A stretch of 64,000 nt of DNA from Ascidiaceihabitans sp. (GCA_028825475.1 JAPKAB010000003.1:1-64000); one strand, 5' to 3'. Positions 27,209-37,482 are shown, numbered from the stretch's first letter. Numbers and translations are program-made. Notes: generated from the letters alone by a model not told the origin.

Positions 27209-28675
27209 TTAGTCGCGCAATGATTCCTCACGCAGGCCGTCTGCCAATAGGTTTAGGCCTAATACCAAGGTCAGCAACGAGACCGCTGGCGGTAAGAGGG
27301 GATGCACATATGCGCGGATCAGGGTGCGACCGGTGTTGATCGTTGTGCCCCAGTCAGGGCTTTCTGATTCCAACCCAAGTCCGAAGAACCCTAAGGTACC
27401 GAGTAGGATCGTTGTGTAGCCAATGCGCAGGCAGAAATCGACGATCAGTGGGCCACGTGCGTTTGGCAAGATCTCCCAAAGCATAATGTACCAAGGACCT
27501 TCACCACGGGTTTGCGCCGCCGCAACGTAGTCACGCGTTTTGATGTCGAGGGCGAGGCCACGAACAATACGGAACACAGTGGGGGCGTTCACAAAGACCA
27601 CAGATACAAACACGACCAAGATGCTTGGATCCATATCGTAAAAGTCCAAGAACTCTGGCAGGCCCCAAATGTTGTATTCCTTGGTTGAAATAATGTTGCC
27701 GTTGTTGCTGATCAAAGCGAGGTAAATCCAAGCCAACGCGCCTAGAACTACAATCAAAAGCGGTGTGCGTACCTTTGGTTGAGTGTGATAGCGCGAGTTC
27801 AGTAGCACCCCAAAGAAGATCACAGGAAACACGAACAACACGGCTGCCATATAGTTTGGTATACCCGTCGCTACGATCTCTGGTGTGACCAGGAGGTAGA
27901 ACAAAAGGATGACAGGGAAGGCGAGGATAAGGTTCGCAACAAAAGATAGAAATGTATCCAAGCGTCCGCCGTAGTATCCTGCTGGAAGGCCTAGTGTGAT
28001 GCCGACCATGAACGCGAAGATGGTGGCGAACGGTGCAATCAGAACCACTGTCCATGCACCTTTGAACAAGCGGCTGAACACGTCGCGTGCAAGGTTGTCA
28101 CCACCCAGTAGATACCACTGAAATTCATTGTCTTCAGCACCCCGTAGTGGCGTGCCGGGTAGTTTGTTCTTCATGCCGGATGCTTGGCTTAGGGAGTCAT
28201 GGGTGATGATCATGTCAAAGACACCGGCCATGACACCGGCCAAGACCCAGAACAAGACAAGGGCAAAGCCGATCATACCAACAGTGCTATCAAACAACTT
28301 ACCATACAGGCCTAAACTGCGTTTAAACTTGATAGAGGCCATAAAAGTAAAAACCATACCGACCCAGACAGGGGTAAGCTGTTGTGCCATTCCACCAAAG
28401 ATACCTGCTTTGGTGCCCATGACGACCCCGGCCAGCAGGTAGATCATTACAATCGCCAATATGGCAACAAAAGTTACTTTGACTGCAAAGCTGATCAGCC
28501 CACCTATACCTGCACTGGTTGCAGCGGTGCCATCTGACCTGATGTGAATTGTCTGTTCTTTTGCAAACAGAGAGGTGATGATTTGGACAACGACCATGAC
28601 GGCAAAGATGCCAACGGCCAGTCCAAAAAAGAGGTTTAGAAAGCTAAGGCTTCCGGTCCATGTCAATGGTTCCAT
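27209..28675 (-). CDS. ABC transporter permease (DppC/OppC type) with N-terminal extension
   Basis: A 488-residue inner-membrane permease. The C-terminal half (about residues 190-488) is a BPD_transp_1 domain with the typical LLGGDNLARDVFSRL entry and the coupling helix AAAQTRGEGPWYIMLWEILPN. The N-terminal ~170 residues contain extra membrane spans and a soluble loop absent from ordinary DppC proteins of about 300 residues; similar long forms exist in alphaproteobacteria. It pairs with the DppB-like permease 15 bases upstream. Confidence 0.87.
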   Translation of the reverse strand: MEPLTWTGSLSFLNLFFGLAVGIFAVMVVVQIITSLFAKEQTIHIRSDGTAATSAGIGGLISFAVKVTFVAILAIVMIYLLAGVVMGTKAGIFGGMAQQLTPVWVGMVFTFMASIKFKRSLGLYGKLFDSTVGMIGFALVLFWVLAGVMAGVFDMIITHDSLSQASGMKNKLPGTPLRGAEDNEFQWYLLGGDNLARDVFSRLFKGAWTVVLIAPFATIFAFMVGITLGLPAGYYGGRLDTFLSFVANLILAFPVILLFYLLVTPEIVATGIPNYMAAVLFVFPVIFFGVLLNSRYHTQPKVRTPLLIVVLGALAWIYLALISNNGNIISTKEYNIWGLPEFLDFYDMDPSILVVFVSVVFVNAPTVFRIVRGLALDIKTRDYVAAAQTRGEGPWYIMLWEILPNARGPLIVDFCLRIGYTTILLGTLGFFGLGLESESPDWGTTINTGRTLIRAYVHPLLPPAVSLLTLVLGLNLLADGLREESLRD

Positions 28676-28690
28676 TGTCTCGACCCTCCC

Positions 28691-29788
28691 TTAAGAAATG
28701 CGAATTCGTGGGTTCAAGAAGACGTAACCGATGTCAGAAATCAGTTGGGTCAACAAAACCAAGATGACAGAGACGACCGAGATGGCCATGAGCAGTTCGA
28801 TGTCGTTTCCACGTGCCGCTTCAACCAACAAACGGCCAAAGCCATCGTAGGCGAACAGATATTCGACGATCACAACGCCATTCAATAACCACGGCACTTG
28901 CAGCATGATGACCGTGAATGGAGCGATCAACGCATTGCGAAGGGCGTGTTTCATGACGACATTACGAAAGCTAACGCCCTTTAGACGTGCAGTGCGGATG
29001 TATTGTGCCGTCATGACTTCAGCCATCGATGCACGTGTCATGCGTGCGATATAACCCATCCCGTAAAGGGAAATGGTCAATACGGGCAAAAAGAAATTCC
29101 TGAAGGTTGCGTCATCAACAGCCTTCTTAGCAGAGCCTAAGAACAGCGTCTTTGTGTCGATCCACCCCCAGTCGGCAAGTATCGGCGATATTCCAAATTT
29201 GGAGGAGGCAAGAAGGGCGATAAATATTACGCCGGATACGTATTCGGGGGTTGCGGTAGAGGCTATAGAAAACGTTGACAATGTACGGTCCAGGTTTGAG
29301 CCTTCACGCATCCCAGCCAGAATGCCGACAATCAAAGCCATCGGAACCATCAGCAGCAATACAAAGCCCATCAGTTTACCTGTTGCGGATAGGCGTTTGG
29401 CAACCAGTGCATCTACGTCCGTCTTGAATACCGAGGAGTAACCCCAGAACCCTTGTAAAACTCCACAGAACCGCGCGCGGTCCTCAACAGGTGTTGCGGC
29501 TAAGAAGCAGCGGCCGGTTACGATTGTTTGGCCATCATTATCTGTCTTTTCGTTGGTCCAGCCCGGCACCACGCCAACCCATTGCCCAAACTTATAGGGA
29601 AGGGGCGCTAAATAGCCTCGATCAGACAGCCAGCTGTTAACGGCCTCGTCGGACATGCGAAAGTTGCCTTGCGTTTTTGCAAGTTTTTCAAGGTTGGGTG
29701 TTAAGTTAGTCATGAAAAAGACGATGAACGTCAGGCATAATGCCGTCAGCAACATCTGTCCCAGACGTCTGATGATAAAGGTTCCCAT
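28691..29788 (-). CDS. ABC transporter permease (DppB/OppB type)
   Basis: A 365-residue inner-membrane permease starting MGTFIIRRLGQMLLTALCLT, the classical DppB N-terminal helix, followed by a periplasmic domain with two Cys (GRCFLAA and ARFCGVL) and the transport domain with the coupling motif IRTARLKGVSFRNVVMKHALRNAL. AGGGG sits just upstream of the ATG. First gene of the operon; no solute-binding-protein gene is adjacent. Confidence 0.88.
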   Translation of the reverse strand: MGTFIIRRLGQMLLTALCLTFIVFFMTNLTPNLEKLAKTQGNFRMSDEAVNSWLSDRGYLAPLPYKFGQWVGVVPGWTNEKTDNDGQTIVTGRCFLAATPVEDRARFCGVLQGFWGYSSVFKTDVDALVAKRLSATGKLMGFVLLLMVPMALIVGILAGMREGSNLDRTLSTFSIASTATPEYVSGVIFIALLASSKFGISPILADWGWIDTKTLFLGSAKKAVDDATFRNFFLPVLTISLYGMGYIARMTRASMAEVMTAQYIRTARLKGVSFRNVVMKHALRNALIAPFTVIMLQVPWLLNGVVIVEYLFAYDGFGRLLVEAARGNDIELLMAISVVSVILVLLTQLISDIGYVFLNPRIRIS

Positions 29789-30052
29789 GGATGCCCCTGT
29801 TGGTAGGCTGATAATTAGATTTGGCGGCCTTTGCGGCTCTTGCCATTTGCTGGGCTGTCATTGGCGCAGCCCCAAACTCCCGTGTAAAATCCCCCCTTTG
29901 CGTTTGCCACTCGGTGTTGCTCACCGTTTTCGTGGATGTAACGCGTCTTCACTAGATCATCAGGCTACAGATCGGAGCACAGGTCAATCCGTCACGTTAA
30001 AAAAATCATTTTGAACACGGGATTGGCGCTTATTGGCTATTCAGAAAGTCGC
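29789..30052 (-). promoter_or_regulatory. Long leader/promoter region of the ABC operon
   Basis: 264 bases between the AraC gene and the dppB-like start. On the minus strand a TTGACC near 29975 could be a -35 box, giving a leader of roughly 170 bases. Two overlapping short frames with GTG starts occur in the leader: one encodes VKTRYIHENGEQHRV... for 46 codons, the other starts at 29924, overlaps the permease start and ends at 29706. Neither has a good ribosome site, so neither is called. The leader could hold a regulatory RNA or AraC-binding sites. Confidence 0.35.
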
Positions 30053-30835
30053 TCAGGTTTGTCGGCGCAATTGGGTCGGTGTCTTACCCGTATGTTGCTG
30101 AACAAAACGCGTGAAGTAGGCGGCGCTGCCAAATCTTAGCTGTGTCGCAATATCTTTAGCAGACGTTTTTGTATCAACCAGAGCAGTTTGTGTTTGGTGT
30201 AGCAGGCGCGCGGTCAGATGGTCGGCCGCGGTTACCCCTGTAGCTGTGCGACTTGCACGCGCTAAGTGGGTTGGCGTTACGCTGAGCTGTTCAGCGTGCT
30301 CTGCCATAGTAGCTCCCTTCATTTTGGGTAGCGTCAAGTTGGCAAAAAAACGCCTGATCAGTCGAATAGAGGCATTCTGTTTTATTGGCGCATGTTCAGG
30401 AAGGGCTATTTGGCGACGGACCCAAACTTCGATCAAGCGCTGATGGGCACCCAATGCCGCATCTAAAAAAGGCTGATTATCCGACACTTCACGCTGTGCA
30501 GCTTCAATGAAACCTGACAGTTGGGCTATGGCTTTGGCATCCCTGATCCACAGTTGGCGGGCTGTTTCTAGATTCCAACTATTTTGAGTCGGTGGGATGA
30601 TTGCAACCAGTCCGTTGGCTTGGCGACCCAGATCTAGTGCAAAAACCTGACCATGCGGAATAAGAATCGCGTTGTGTGCACCGACACCGCGTCTTGAGCC
30701 ATCCGTGTGCAATAGCCCTTGCCCACGTGTGACCCAAATTAAAAGATCAGAAGGGTCGTCATGCAAAAGCGCAAGACGCCAATCTTGACCTCCCGTGAAG
30801 TTGGCCAAAGATCTGATTTGCAGAGTATCGGTCAT
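30053..30835 (-). CDS. AraC-family transcriptional regulator
   Basis: A 260-residue regulator with an N-terminal cupin-like sensing domain (about residues 10-120) and a C-terminal AraC double helix-turn-helix (about 165-258). The second helix-turn-helix carries the family pattern AKDIATQLRFGSAAYFTRFVQQHTGKTPTQLR in two parts (SAKDIATQLRFGSAAYF and FVQQHTGKTPTQLRR). It lies upstream of, and in the same direction as, the ABC operon and may control it; inducer and targets are unknown. Confidence 0.85.
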   Translation of the reverse strand: MTDTLQIRSLANFTGGQDWRLALLHDDPSDLLIWVTRGQGLLHTDGSRRGVGAHNAILIPHGQVFALDLGRQANGLVAIIPPTQNSWNLETARQLWIRDAKAIAQLSGFIEAAQREVSDNQPFLDAALGAHQRLIEVWVRRQIALPEHAPIKQNASIRLIRRFFANLTLPKMKGATMAEHAEQLSVTPTHLARASRTATGVTAADHLTARLLHQTQTALVDTKTSAKDIATQLRFGSAAYFTRFVQQHTGKTPTQLRRQT

Positions 30836-30917
30836 GGGTTGAAAATGACATGTTTGTTCGTTTAGATCAATTTTTTCAAACCATTTATCTACTAATAGTT
30901 GATAAATGATGGCTTTA

Positions 30918-31802
30918 TTACATCTCTTTTGTGTTGATCAAGTTCCAATTTTTCATCTTTGACCTGAACCATGTCCGTTGCCGTTTGGCATATTGGCGGG
31001 TCGCGATGCACGCCTCTTCACGTGCGGTTTGCAAATCAAGCTCGCCTCGATGACACTTTATTAGTTCGGGAACGCCGATCGCACGACAGCTTGACAAGGT
31101 TGGGTCATAGCGATCATCCATGCCTGCAATTTCATCCATCGCACCTTCGTCTATCATCATATCAAAGCGTTGTTCGATCCGTGGGGTTAGCCATTCTTTG
31201 TCGGCATCCAAAACAATATTAAAGCTGTGTTTTGGCTCGACCAAAGGTGGCGGTGTGTCGTCTTGCCATTGGGCGAGGCCACGCCCAGTTGATGTCAGCA
31301 CTTCCCAGGCACGCTGAACCCTCGCGCGGTTCGCAACATCAATGCGAGAAACCGTATCCGGATCGAGTTGATCCAGCATAAAAGTCAAATCCAGTGTATC
31401 GCCTTGCAACCGCACGTCTGGTGGAGTTGTGGGGATGTCAGCAAGGCCTTGGGTCAAGGCGGTGAAATATAAACCAGTCCCACCAACGATGATTGGCCGT
31501 TGAGTCCCGTCTAGGAACGGCGCAACTTCACGTAACCAATGGCCCGTAGAGTGGGAGGTGTTATAATCGGTATGACGGTAAAGGGCATGAGGAGCCCGTG
31601 CTTCTTCTGCTTTGGAAGGGCAGGCAGTTATAACCCGCCAGCAGTTGTAAATCTGGCTGGCGTCTGCGTTCACGATCACGCCACCCTGTGTCTCAGCAAT
31701 GGCTAAGGCCAAGCTGGATTTACCAGATGCGGTTGGTCCTGCGATCAGCACCGGCTGCTCCGGCGAGAGCTGCGAGAGCCCGTATTTGGTAAGTTTGCTC
31801 AT
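30918..31802 (-). CDS. miaA: tRNA dimethylallyltransferase
   Basis: A 294-residue enzyme adding a dimethylallyl group to A37 of tRNAs reading UNN codons. The P-loop [12 protein letters not shown] (residues 21-32), NADASQIY, the VGGTGLYF motif and the C-terminal [14 protein letters not shown] tRNA-binding stretch are all present. It is at the short end of the family range. Divergent from pyrH; the gap between the two starts is about 130 bases. Confidence 0.93.
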   Translation of the reverse strand: MSKLTKYGLSQLSPEQPVLIAGPTASGKSSLALAIAETQGGVIVNADASQIYNCWRVITACPSKAEEARAPHALYRHTDYNTSHSTGHWLREVAPFLDGTQRPIIVGGTGLYFTALTQGLADIPTTPPDVRLQGDTLDLTFMLDQLDPDTVSRIDVANRARVQRAWEVLTSTGRGLAQWQDDTPPPLVEPKHSFNIVLDADKEWLTPRIEQRFDMMIDEGAMDEIAGMDDRYDPTLSSCRAIGVPELIKCHRGELDLQTAREEACIATRQYAKRQRTWFRSKMKNWNLINTKEM

Positions 31803-31933
31803 TTCTTTTGCAGTTCCGGTTGTCGTGCATTGAATTCTGGATTGTTTTCCGACATTTTAGAGCAAGATAAAACACCCAATGCCAATTGCCCTATTCGGCA
31901 CCTCAAATTGGCAGTAGAAAACTGGAGCGCCCT

Positions 31934-32659
31934 ATGGCCAAAGAACCCCAAACATCCTTCAAACGTGTCATGCTTAAGATATCTGGTGAGGCGCTGATGG
32001 GTGATCAAGGTTTTGGGCTACACCCACCAACCGTCGAACGTATCGCCAAAGAGGTGGAATCAGTTCAGGAAATGGGTGTTGAGATTTGCATGGTCATCGG
32101 CGGCGGCAACATTTTCCGTGGCTTGCAAGGTAGTGCGCAAGGAATGGAACGTACAACGGCTGACTACATGGGAATGCTGGCAACCGTAATGAACGCTTTG
32201 GCCATGCAGTCTGCATTAGAAGAGTTGGGCATCCACACACGTGTGATTAGCGCGATTACTATGAACGAAGTTGCAGAACCCTACATTCGTCGTCGTGCAG
32301 TGCGCCACCTTGAGAAGAAGCGTGTTTGTATCTTTGCCGCCGGTACGGGGAACCCGTATTTCACGACAGATACTGCCGCGACACTTCGTGCGAATGAAAT
32401 GTCATGTGAAGCGATCTTTAAAGGTACTAAGGTGGATGGCGTTTACGACAAAGATCCTGCCAAACATGATGACGCTGTGCGCTATGATACAGTCAGCTAT
32501 GATGACGTTTTGGCCAAGCGCCTTGGCGTAATGGATGCGTCTGCGATTGCCTTGGCACGTGACAACAACCTGCCCATTATTGTCTTCTCATTAGATGAGC
32601 CGGGCGGTTTCCGCGGGATCTTGGCGGGTGAGGGCACCTATACAAGAGTTCAAGATTAA
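31934..32659 (+). CDS. pyrH: UMP kinase
   Basis: A 241-residue hexameric amino-acid-kinase-fold enzyme making UDP from UMP. Motifs: [14 protein letters not shown] at the start, [10 protein letters not shown], and [12 protein letters not shown] for nucleotide binding. ATG 31934 is preceded by GGAG (31923-31926); the in-frame ATG at 31886 is unsupported. First gene of the pyrH-frr-uppS-cdsA-dxr-rseP series; rpsB and tsf, which commonly precede it, are not here. Confidence 0.94.
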   Translation: MAKEPQTSFKRVMLKISGEALMGDQGFGLHPPTVERIAKEVESVQEMGVEICMVIGGGNIFRGLQGSAQGMERTTADYMGMLATVMNALAMQSALEELGIHTRVISAITMNEVAEPYIRRRAVRHLEKKRVCIFAAGTGNPYFTTDTAATLRANEMSCEAIFKGTKVDGVYDKDPAKHDDAVRYDTVSYDDVLAKRLGVMDASAIALARDNNLPIIVFSLDEPGGFRGILAGEGTYTRVQD

Positions 32660-32737
32660 TTGATAAACTCACGTATTGGTGGGTGCTTGTCATACTGCCT
32701 GTACAAACGTGACTAAAAATAAAAGGGGCGAAAAGCC

Positions 32738-33301
32738 ATGTCCGATGACTTCATGCTTGATACCGATGAACTTCAACGCCGTATGGATGGTGCGATAGCA
32801 TCGCTACGTACCGAATTTGCATCATTGCGCACAGGGCGTGGTTCGTCCTCCATGCTCGACCCGATTGTGGTCGAAGCTTACGGTCAGCGCACACCAATCA
32901 ACCAAGTGGGGACTGTGAATGTTCCAGAGCCACGCATGGTAACGATTAACGTTTGGGATAAATCGATGGTTGGCGCAGTCGAAAAAGCCATCCGCGAAAG
33001 TGGGTTGGGCATCAATCCACAACTAAACGGCACGATTATTATGTTGCCGATCCCTGAATTGAACGAAGAACGCCGCCGTGAATTGACTAAGGTCGCTGGG
33101 CACTATGCAGAAAGCACACGGGTTTCAGTGCGCAACATTCGCCGTGATGGTATGGATCAGATTAAGAAGGGCAAGGCTGATGGCCTTTCTGAAGATGATC
33201 AAAAAATCTGGGAAGGTGAGGTTCAGGATATGACCAATCGCCTAACCAAAATCATTGACGAGATGCTTGAGACGAAACAAACTGAGATCATGCAAGTTTA
33301 A
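32738..33301 (+). CDS. frr: Ribosome recycling factor
   Basis: A 187-residue factor that with EF-G splits post-termination ribosomes. The sequence has the family start region [24 protein letters not shown] in part ([13 protein letters not shown]), [14 protein letters not shown], the [25 protein letters not shown] region and a long helical end. Length matches the family. 78 bases after pyrH, same strand. Confidence 0.95.
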   Translation: MSDDFMLDTDELQRRMDGAIASLRTEFASLRTGRGSSSMLDPIVVEAYGQRTPINQVGTVNVPEPRMVTINVWDKSMVGAVEKAIRESGLGINPQLNGTIIMLPIPELNEERRRELTKVAGHYAESTRVSVRNIRRDGMDQIKKGKADGLSEDDQKIWEGEVQDMTNRLTKIIDEMLETKQTEIMQV

Positions 33302-33386
33302 TTCTGACATCAAGTGTGGGCATGTTCCCCTTAAAATGTGTAAGTATCTAGTATTTTAGTCAATTTATTTAGTGGCGGAGATCATC

Positions 33387-34130
33387 ATGGGTCAAGACCT
33401 TGATACAAGCGCGGATGACGACAGCCATACTGGGCCACGTCACGTTGCGATCATTATGGACGGCAATGGCCGTTGGGCAACCCAGCGGGGCAGGCCACGC
33501 TTGTTTGGACACCATGCAGGTGCCAAACGCGTTCGAGAAATTGTTGAAAGCTGCCCAGATGTTGGCGTAAAGTATTTGACGATTTTTGCGTTTTCAACTG
33601 AAAACTGGAAACGTACTCAGGTCGAAGTTGCCGGTCTTATGGGCCTGTTTCGCCGTTATATCGCTAAAGAAACGCGCGCCCTCGTAGAGTTTGGTGCACG
33701 TGTCCGTTTCATTGGTGATCGTGAGCGCCTTGATGCAAAGCTTGTAAAATTGATGGATGAGCTTGAAAAATCAACAGCTGGGAATACTAAAACCAACCTC
33801 ACTATTGCTCTGAATTACGGTGCTCGTGATGAGGTCGCTAGGGCGACCAAGTTACTAGCTGAGGATGTTGCGCGCGGCGTTCTTGATCCTGCAGATGTAG
33901 ATGAAGAAACATTACCTAAGTATCTGGATACACGTGTTTTACCTGACCCTGATCTAGTGATCCGCACCAGCGGTGAAGCACGGATTTCTAATTTCTTACT
34001 TTGGCAATCAGCTTATGCGGAATATGAATTCATCGATACTCTATGGCCTGATTTCAGCCGTGAAGAGTTCGCGAGCTTGTGTGCCTCATACGGCGAGCGT
34101 GATCGCCGTTTTGGGGGCGTTAAAAAATGA
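33387..34130 (+). CDS. uppS: Isoprenyl transferase (undecaprenyl diphosphate synthase)
   Basis: A 247-residue cis-prenyltransferase making the C55 carrier lipid for peptidoglycan. The catalytic motif AIIMDGNGRWATQRG, STENWKR, and the RTSGEARISNFLLWQSAYAE motif near residue 200 are clear. ATG 33387 has GGAG six bases upstream (33377-33380); a GTG at 33372 would leave the ribosome site inside the gene. Overlaps cdsA by four bases (ATGA). Confidence 0.94.
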   Translation: MGQDLDTSADDDSHTGPRHVAIIMDGNGRWATQRGRPRLFGHHAGAKRVREIVESCPDVGVKYLTIFAFSTENWKRTQVEVAGLMGLFRRYIAKETRALVEFGARVRFIGDRERLDAKLVKLMDELEKSTAGNTKTNLTIALNYGARDEVARATKLLAEDVARGVLDPADVDEETLPKYLDTRVLPDPDLVIRTSGEARISNFLLWQSAYAEYEFIDTLWPDFSREEFASLCASYGERDRRFGGVKK

Positions 34131-34918
34131 GTGAGGCATCTAAGTGGTCTGACCTGACGATCCGTTTGGGATCTGCTATTTTGATGGTCATCGTTGGTCT
34201 TCTTGGATTGTTATTCGGTGGACATGTTTTCCACGTTTTAGTCGCACTTATCTGCGGTTTGATGATGTGGGAATTGGTGCGGATGGTCACGCCGTTGAAC
34301 GCCCCACTTGCGCTGCAACTTGGTATGTTGAGCGCGTTTGCTAGCTTTGTTGCCATCTACATTCCAACAGGATTCGGTTTGCCGATTTTGCTGGCACCAG
34401 CATTCATCGGATTTGCCCAATTAACCAAAAACCGTGTTGTTTACATGGTTTTTAGTGTGATGGTTCTGTTGGCTGGTTTTGGAATGATGTCGGTGCGCGA
34501 TGATCTGGGATTTACTTGGATGCTTTGGTTGATCGTCGTTGTAATTGCTACGGATGTTTTAGGCTATTTCGCAGGCCGTTTAATCGGTGGGCCAAAGTTT
34601 TGGCCCGCTGTCAGCCCCAAAAAGACATGGTCTGGGACTGTGTTTGGCTGGGTTGGTGCCGCAATTGTTGGTTTCATCTTTACAATATATACAGGCGCAT
34701 CGCTTGAGCTGATTGGTATTTCGATCGCGGTCGCAATGGCTTCTCAAATGGGTGATATTGCTGAAAGCGCAATCAAGAGAATGATGGGCGTTAAGGACAG
34801 TTCGGCGCTTATTCCGGGACATGGCGGCGTTTTAGATCGCTTTGATGGTATGTTGGGGGCCGCGGTTTTCTTGTTGCTGGTTGGCCAGTTCATCGGTTTC
34901 CCACCGGGTCTTGTGTGA
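34127..34918 (+). CDS. cdsA: Phosphatidate cytidylyltransferase
   Basis: A 263-residue polytopic inner-membrane enzyme forming CDP-diacylglycerol from phosphatidate and CTP. About seven to eight hydrophobic spans are visible. The family signature is split around SQMGDIAESAIKR and KDSSALIPGHGGVLDRFDG (about residues 205-240). Start overlaps the uppS stop (ATGA), showing translational coupling. Confidence 0.93.
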   Translation: MSEASKWSDLTIRLGSAILMVIVGLLGLLFGGHVFHVLVALICGLMMWELVRMVTPLNAPLALQLGMLSAFASFVAIYIPTGFGLPILLAPAFIGFAQLTKNRVVYMVFSVMVLLAGFGMMSVRDDLGFTWMLWLIVVVIATDVLGYFAGRLIGGPKFWPAVSPKKTWSGTVFGWVGAAIVGFIFTIYTGASLELIGISIAVAMASQMGDIAESAIKRMMGVKDSSALIPGHGGVLDRFDGMLGAAVFLLLVGQFIGFPPGLV

Positions 34919-34925
34919 GATTGAT

Positions 34926-36104
34926 ATGAACCGACGGCGTGTCAGTATTTTTGGGGCCACAGGCTCCATTGGACAAAATACAATCGATCTGATCGCACGC
35001 AATAGCGACAGTTATGATGTCGTCGCCCTGACCGGAGCGTCAAACATCACGCAATTGGCTAAGGACGCAATTCGTCTGAATGCACAGGTGGCTGTGACTG
35101 CCCACGATCATTTGCTGACAGAATTGCGGACCGCATTGGCAGGCAGTAACGTTGAGGCTGCTGCGGGCAAGGCTGCACTGGCTGAAGCCGCGTCGCGTCC
35201 GGTTGATTGGGTAATGTCAGCAATCATTGGTTCTGCTGGCCTTTTGCCCGGGCTCAAAGCTCTTGAACAAGGGGCAACACTGGCCTTAGCTAACAAAGAA
35301 TCCTTGGTCTGTGCGGGCGGTTTGATCCTTCAGACAGCCAAAGACAACAACGCTAGAATTCTACCGGTCGACAGCGAACATTCAGCCATTTTTCAAGGAC
35401 TTGTCGGCGAAGATATGGCCGCAGTTGAACGGATAATTATTACTGCAAGTGGCGGTGCATTCCGCGATTGGCCAATTGAAGATTTAGCAAACGCCACACT
35501 GGCGCAGGCGTCTGCCCATCCCAATTGGGATATGGGACAACGGATTACGATCGATAGCGCTTCGATGTTTAACAAGGCGATGGAAGTCATTGAAACTCAT
35601 GAGTATTTTGAAGTTTTTTCTGATCAAATAGAGGTCTTGGTTCATCCAGAATCTATGATCCACGCTCTTGTAGGATTTAACGATGGGGCATTGATGGCCC
35701 ATGTTGGCCCACCAGATATGCGCCATGCGATAGGCTATGCCCTTCACTGGCCCGAACGTCAGACGTTGCCTGTTGAGCGATTGGATCTGGCAAAAATTGG
35801 TTCATTTACCTTCCGTGCACCTGATGAGGTCAGGTGGCCTGCATTGCGTCTTGCGCGCGAAGTGATGGCACGTGGTGGATTGTCTGGGGCCGTGTTCAAT
35901 GCTGCCAAAGAAACAGCACTTGATGGCTTTATTTCAGGCGCGCTCAAATTCACTGAAATGTCTGAGATTGTGGATCAAACACTTTCTAATATGGACAGCA
36001 AGGGTGGTCATATTGATGACACTATGACCCTTGATAATGTTCTTCATGTTGACCATCTCGCACGTGAGATCGCGCAACACTTAATAAAACAACGGGCAGG
36101 ATAA
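34926..36104 (+). CDS. dxr: 1-deoxy-D-xylulose 5-phosphate reductoisomerase
   Basis: A 392-residue NADPH-dependent enzyme of the MEP isoprenoid pathway. NADPH motif FGATGSIGQNT (residues 8-18), ALANKESLVCAGG, the metal/substrate motif PVDSEHSAIFQ and the flexible-loop region HPESMIHALVGF are present. ATG 34926 begins the conserved domain directly; upstream in-frame ATG at 34842 lies within cdsA. Supplies precursors used by UppS two genes upstream. Confidence 0.95.
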   Translation: MNRRRVSIFGATGSIGQNTIDLIARNSDSYDVVALTGASNITQLAKDAIRLNAQVAVTAHDHLLTELRTALAGSNVEAAAGKAALAEAASRPVDWVMSAIIGSAGLLPGLKALEQGATLALANKESLVCAGGLILQTAKDNNARILPVDSEHSAIFQGLVGEDMAAVERIIITASGGAFRDWPIEDLANATLAQASAHPNWDMGQRITIDSASMFNKAMEVIETHEYFEVFSDQIEVLVHPESMIHALVGFNDGALMAHVGPPDMRHAIGYALHWPERQTLPVERLDLAKIGSFTFRAPDEVRWPALRLAREVMARGGLSGAVFNAAKETALDGFISGALKFTEMSEIVDQTLSNMDSKGGHIDDTMTLDNVLHVDHLAREIAQHLIKQRAG

Positions 36105-36108
36105 ACAT

Positions 36109-37458
36109 TTGGATATTGCGGCGCTGATTGGCCAGTTTGGTGGCTTCTTTTGGATGATTATTGCGTTTGTAGTCGCTTTGAGTGTGATCGTAGCGATCCA
36201 TGAATATGGTCACTATATCGTAGGCCGTTGGACGGGGATTCACGCGGATGTTTTCAGCCTTGGGTTCGGCCCTGTTTTGTATTCGCGTTTCGATAAGCGC
36301 GGTACAAAATGGCAGATCGCAGCGCTGCCTTTTGGCGGATATGTAAAGTTTGCAGGCGATGCAAATGCTGCCTCTGGTGTTGACGGGGAGGCGATGGCTG
36401 AAGTGGCCGACGATCCTGTCGCACGACGCGCAACGATGCATGGTGCGCCACTTTGGGCGCGCGCACTGACTGTTGCGGCGGGTCCGGTATTCAACTTTGT
36501 CTTTTCGATAATCATCTTTTTTGGCGTCATGGTCTACGCAGGTCAACCCAGTGACCCGCTGACAGTTGCCTCTCTTAAAGTTCTTCCGGGGCAGGAAACC
36601 CAGTTGCGCGAAGGTGATCGTATTCTTGGCATCGAAGGTCAGGAATATGCTGTTTTTGAAGACGCGGTTAGCTGGGCACTAACGACATCGCCCCCGAATG
36701 ATGGTATCCTGAATTATGATATCGAGCGCGATGGCGAGAGTTTAAGTGTAACAGGTCCGTTCCTAGCGCCTGCACGCATTGGAAATATCGTGCCGCAAAG
36801 TGCCGCTTCTGATGCTGGCTTGCGTCGTGGTGATGTAATTACCCATATCAATGGCGATGCCATAGTTGCCTTTCTTGACATGAAGAACATCGTTGAGTCG
36901 TCCAATGGTGCCGATCTTGACCTAAGTGTTTGGCGCGACGGAAACGTCGAACAGTTGGTACTGACACCAAAACGTGTCGACGAACCTGTGCCAGGCGGGG
37001 GCTTTAGCACCCAATGGCGGATCGGTATCATGAACGGTTTGGCATTTGAGCCAGCGACTGAGACAGTCCCAGTTGTCACTGCTTTGACGCGTAGTGTGCG
37101 CCAAGTTGGCCGCATTATTGAGGGCTCTATTTCTGGGCTTGGTCACATGATTACTGGCGCGATCAGCACATGCAACCTGTCGGGACCCATCGGTATTGCA
37201 CAAACCTCTGGCGCAATGGCATCACAAGGGGCGCAGAGCTTTATTTGGTTCATTGCCGTTCTAAGTACCGCTGTAGGCTTATTGAACTTGTTCCCTGTGC
37301 CTGCGTTGGACGGTGGCCATTTGGTTTTTTACGCCTACGAAGCCGTAACTAAACGCCCACCAAGCGATAGCGCATTGCGGATATTGATGGGCATTGGCCT
37401 TGCAATGGTGTTGACACTAATGGTGTTTGCTTTGGGGAATGACTTGTTCTGTCCATAA
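36109..37458 (+). CDS. rseP: RIP zinc metalloprotease RseP
   Basis: A 449-residue site-2 membrane protease. The zinc motif HEYGH is at residues 31-35 within the first membrane span; one to two PDZ domains follow (about 120-310) and the second metal motif NLFPVPALDGGHL sits near residue 390. The gene appears to start at TTG 36109, with AGGA about eight bases upstream; the next ATG is 15 codons in and would truncate the first helix. It would cut anti-sigma factors or remnant signal peptides. Confidence 0.92.
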   Translation: MDIAALIGQFGGFFWMIIAFVVALSVIVAIHEYGHYIVGRWTGIHADVFSLGFGPVLYSRFDKRGTKWQIAALPFGGYVKFAGDANAASGVDGEAMAEVADDPVARRATMHGAPLWARALTVAAGPVFNFVFSIIIFFGVMVYAGQPSDPLTVASLKVLPGQETQLREGDRILGIEGQEYAVFEDAVSWALTTSPPNDGILNYDIERDGESLSVTGPFLAPARIGNIVPQSAASDAGLRRGDVITHINGDAIVAFLDMKNIVESSNGADLDLSVWRDGNVEQLVLTPKRVDEPVPGGGFSTQWRIGIMNGLAFEPATETVPVVTALTRSVRQVGRIIEGSISGLGHMITGAISTCNLSGPIGIAQTSGAMASQGAQSFIWFIAVLSTAVGLLNLFPVPALDGGHLVFYAYEAVTKRPPSDSALRILMGIGLAMVLTLMVFALGNDLFCP

Positions 37459-37482
37459 GTCTCAAATTTACAGGAGTTCGTT

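Noticed and set aside
29706-29924. 72-codon frame overlapping the dppB-like start
   Set aside because: GTG start without ribosome site, several rare Arg codons and overlap with a certain gene; could at best be part of a leader.
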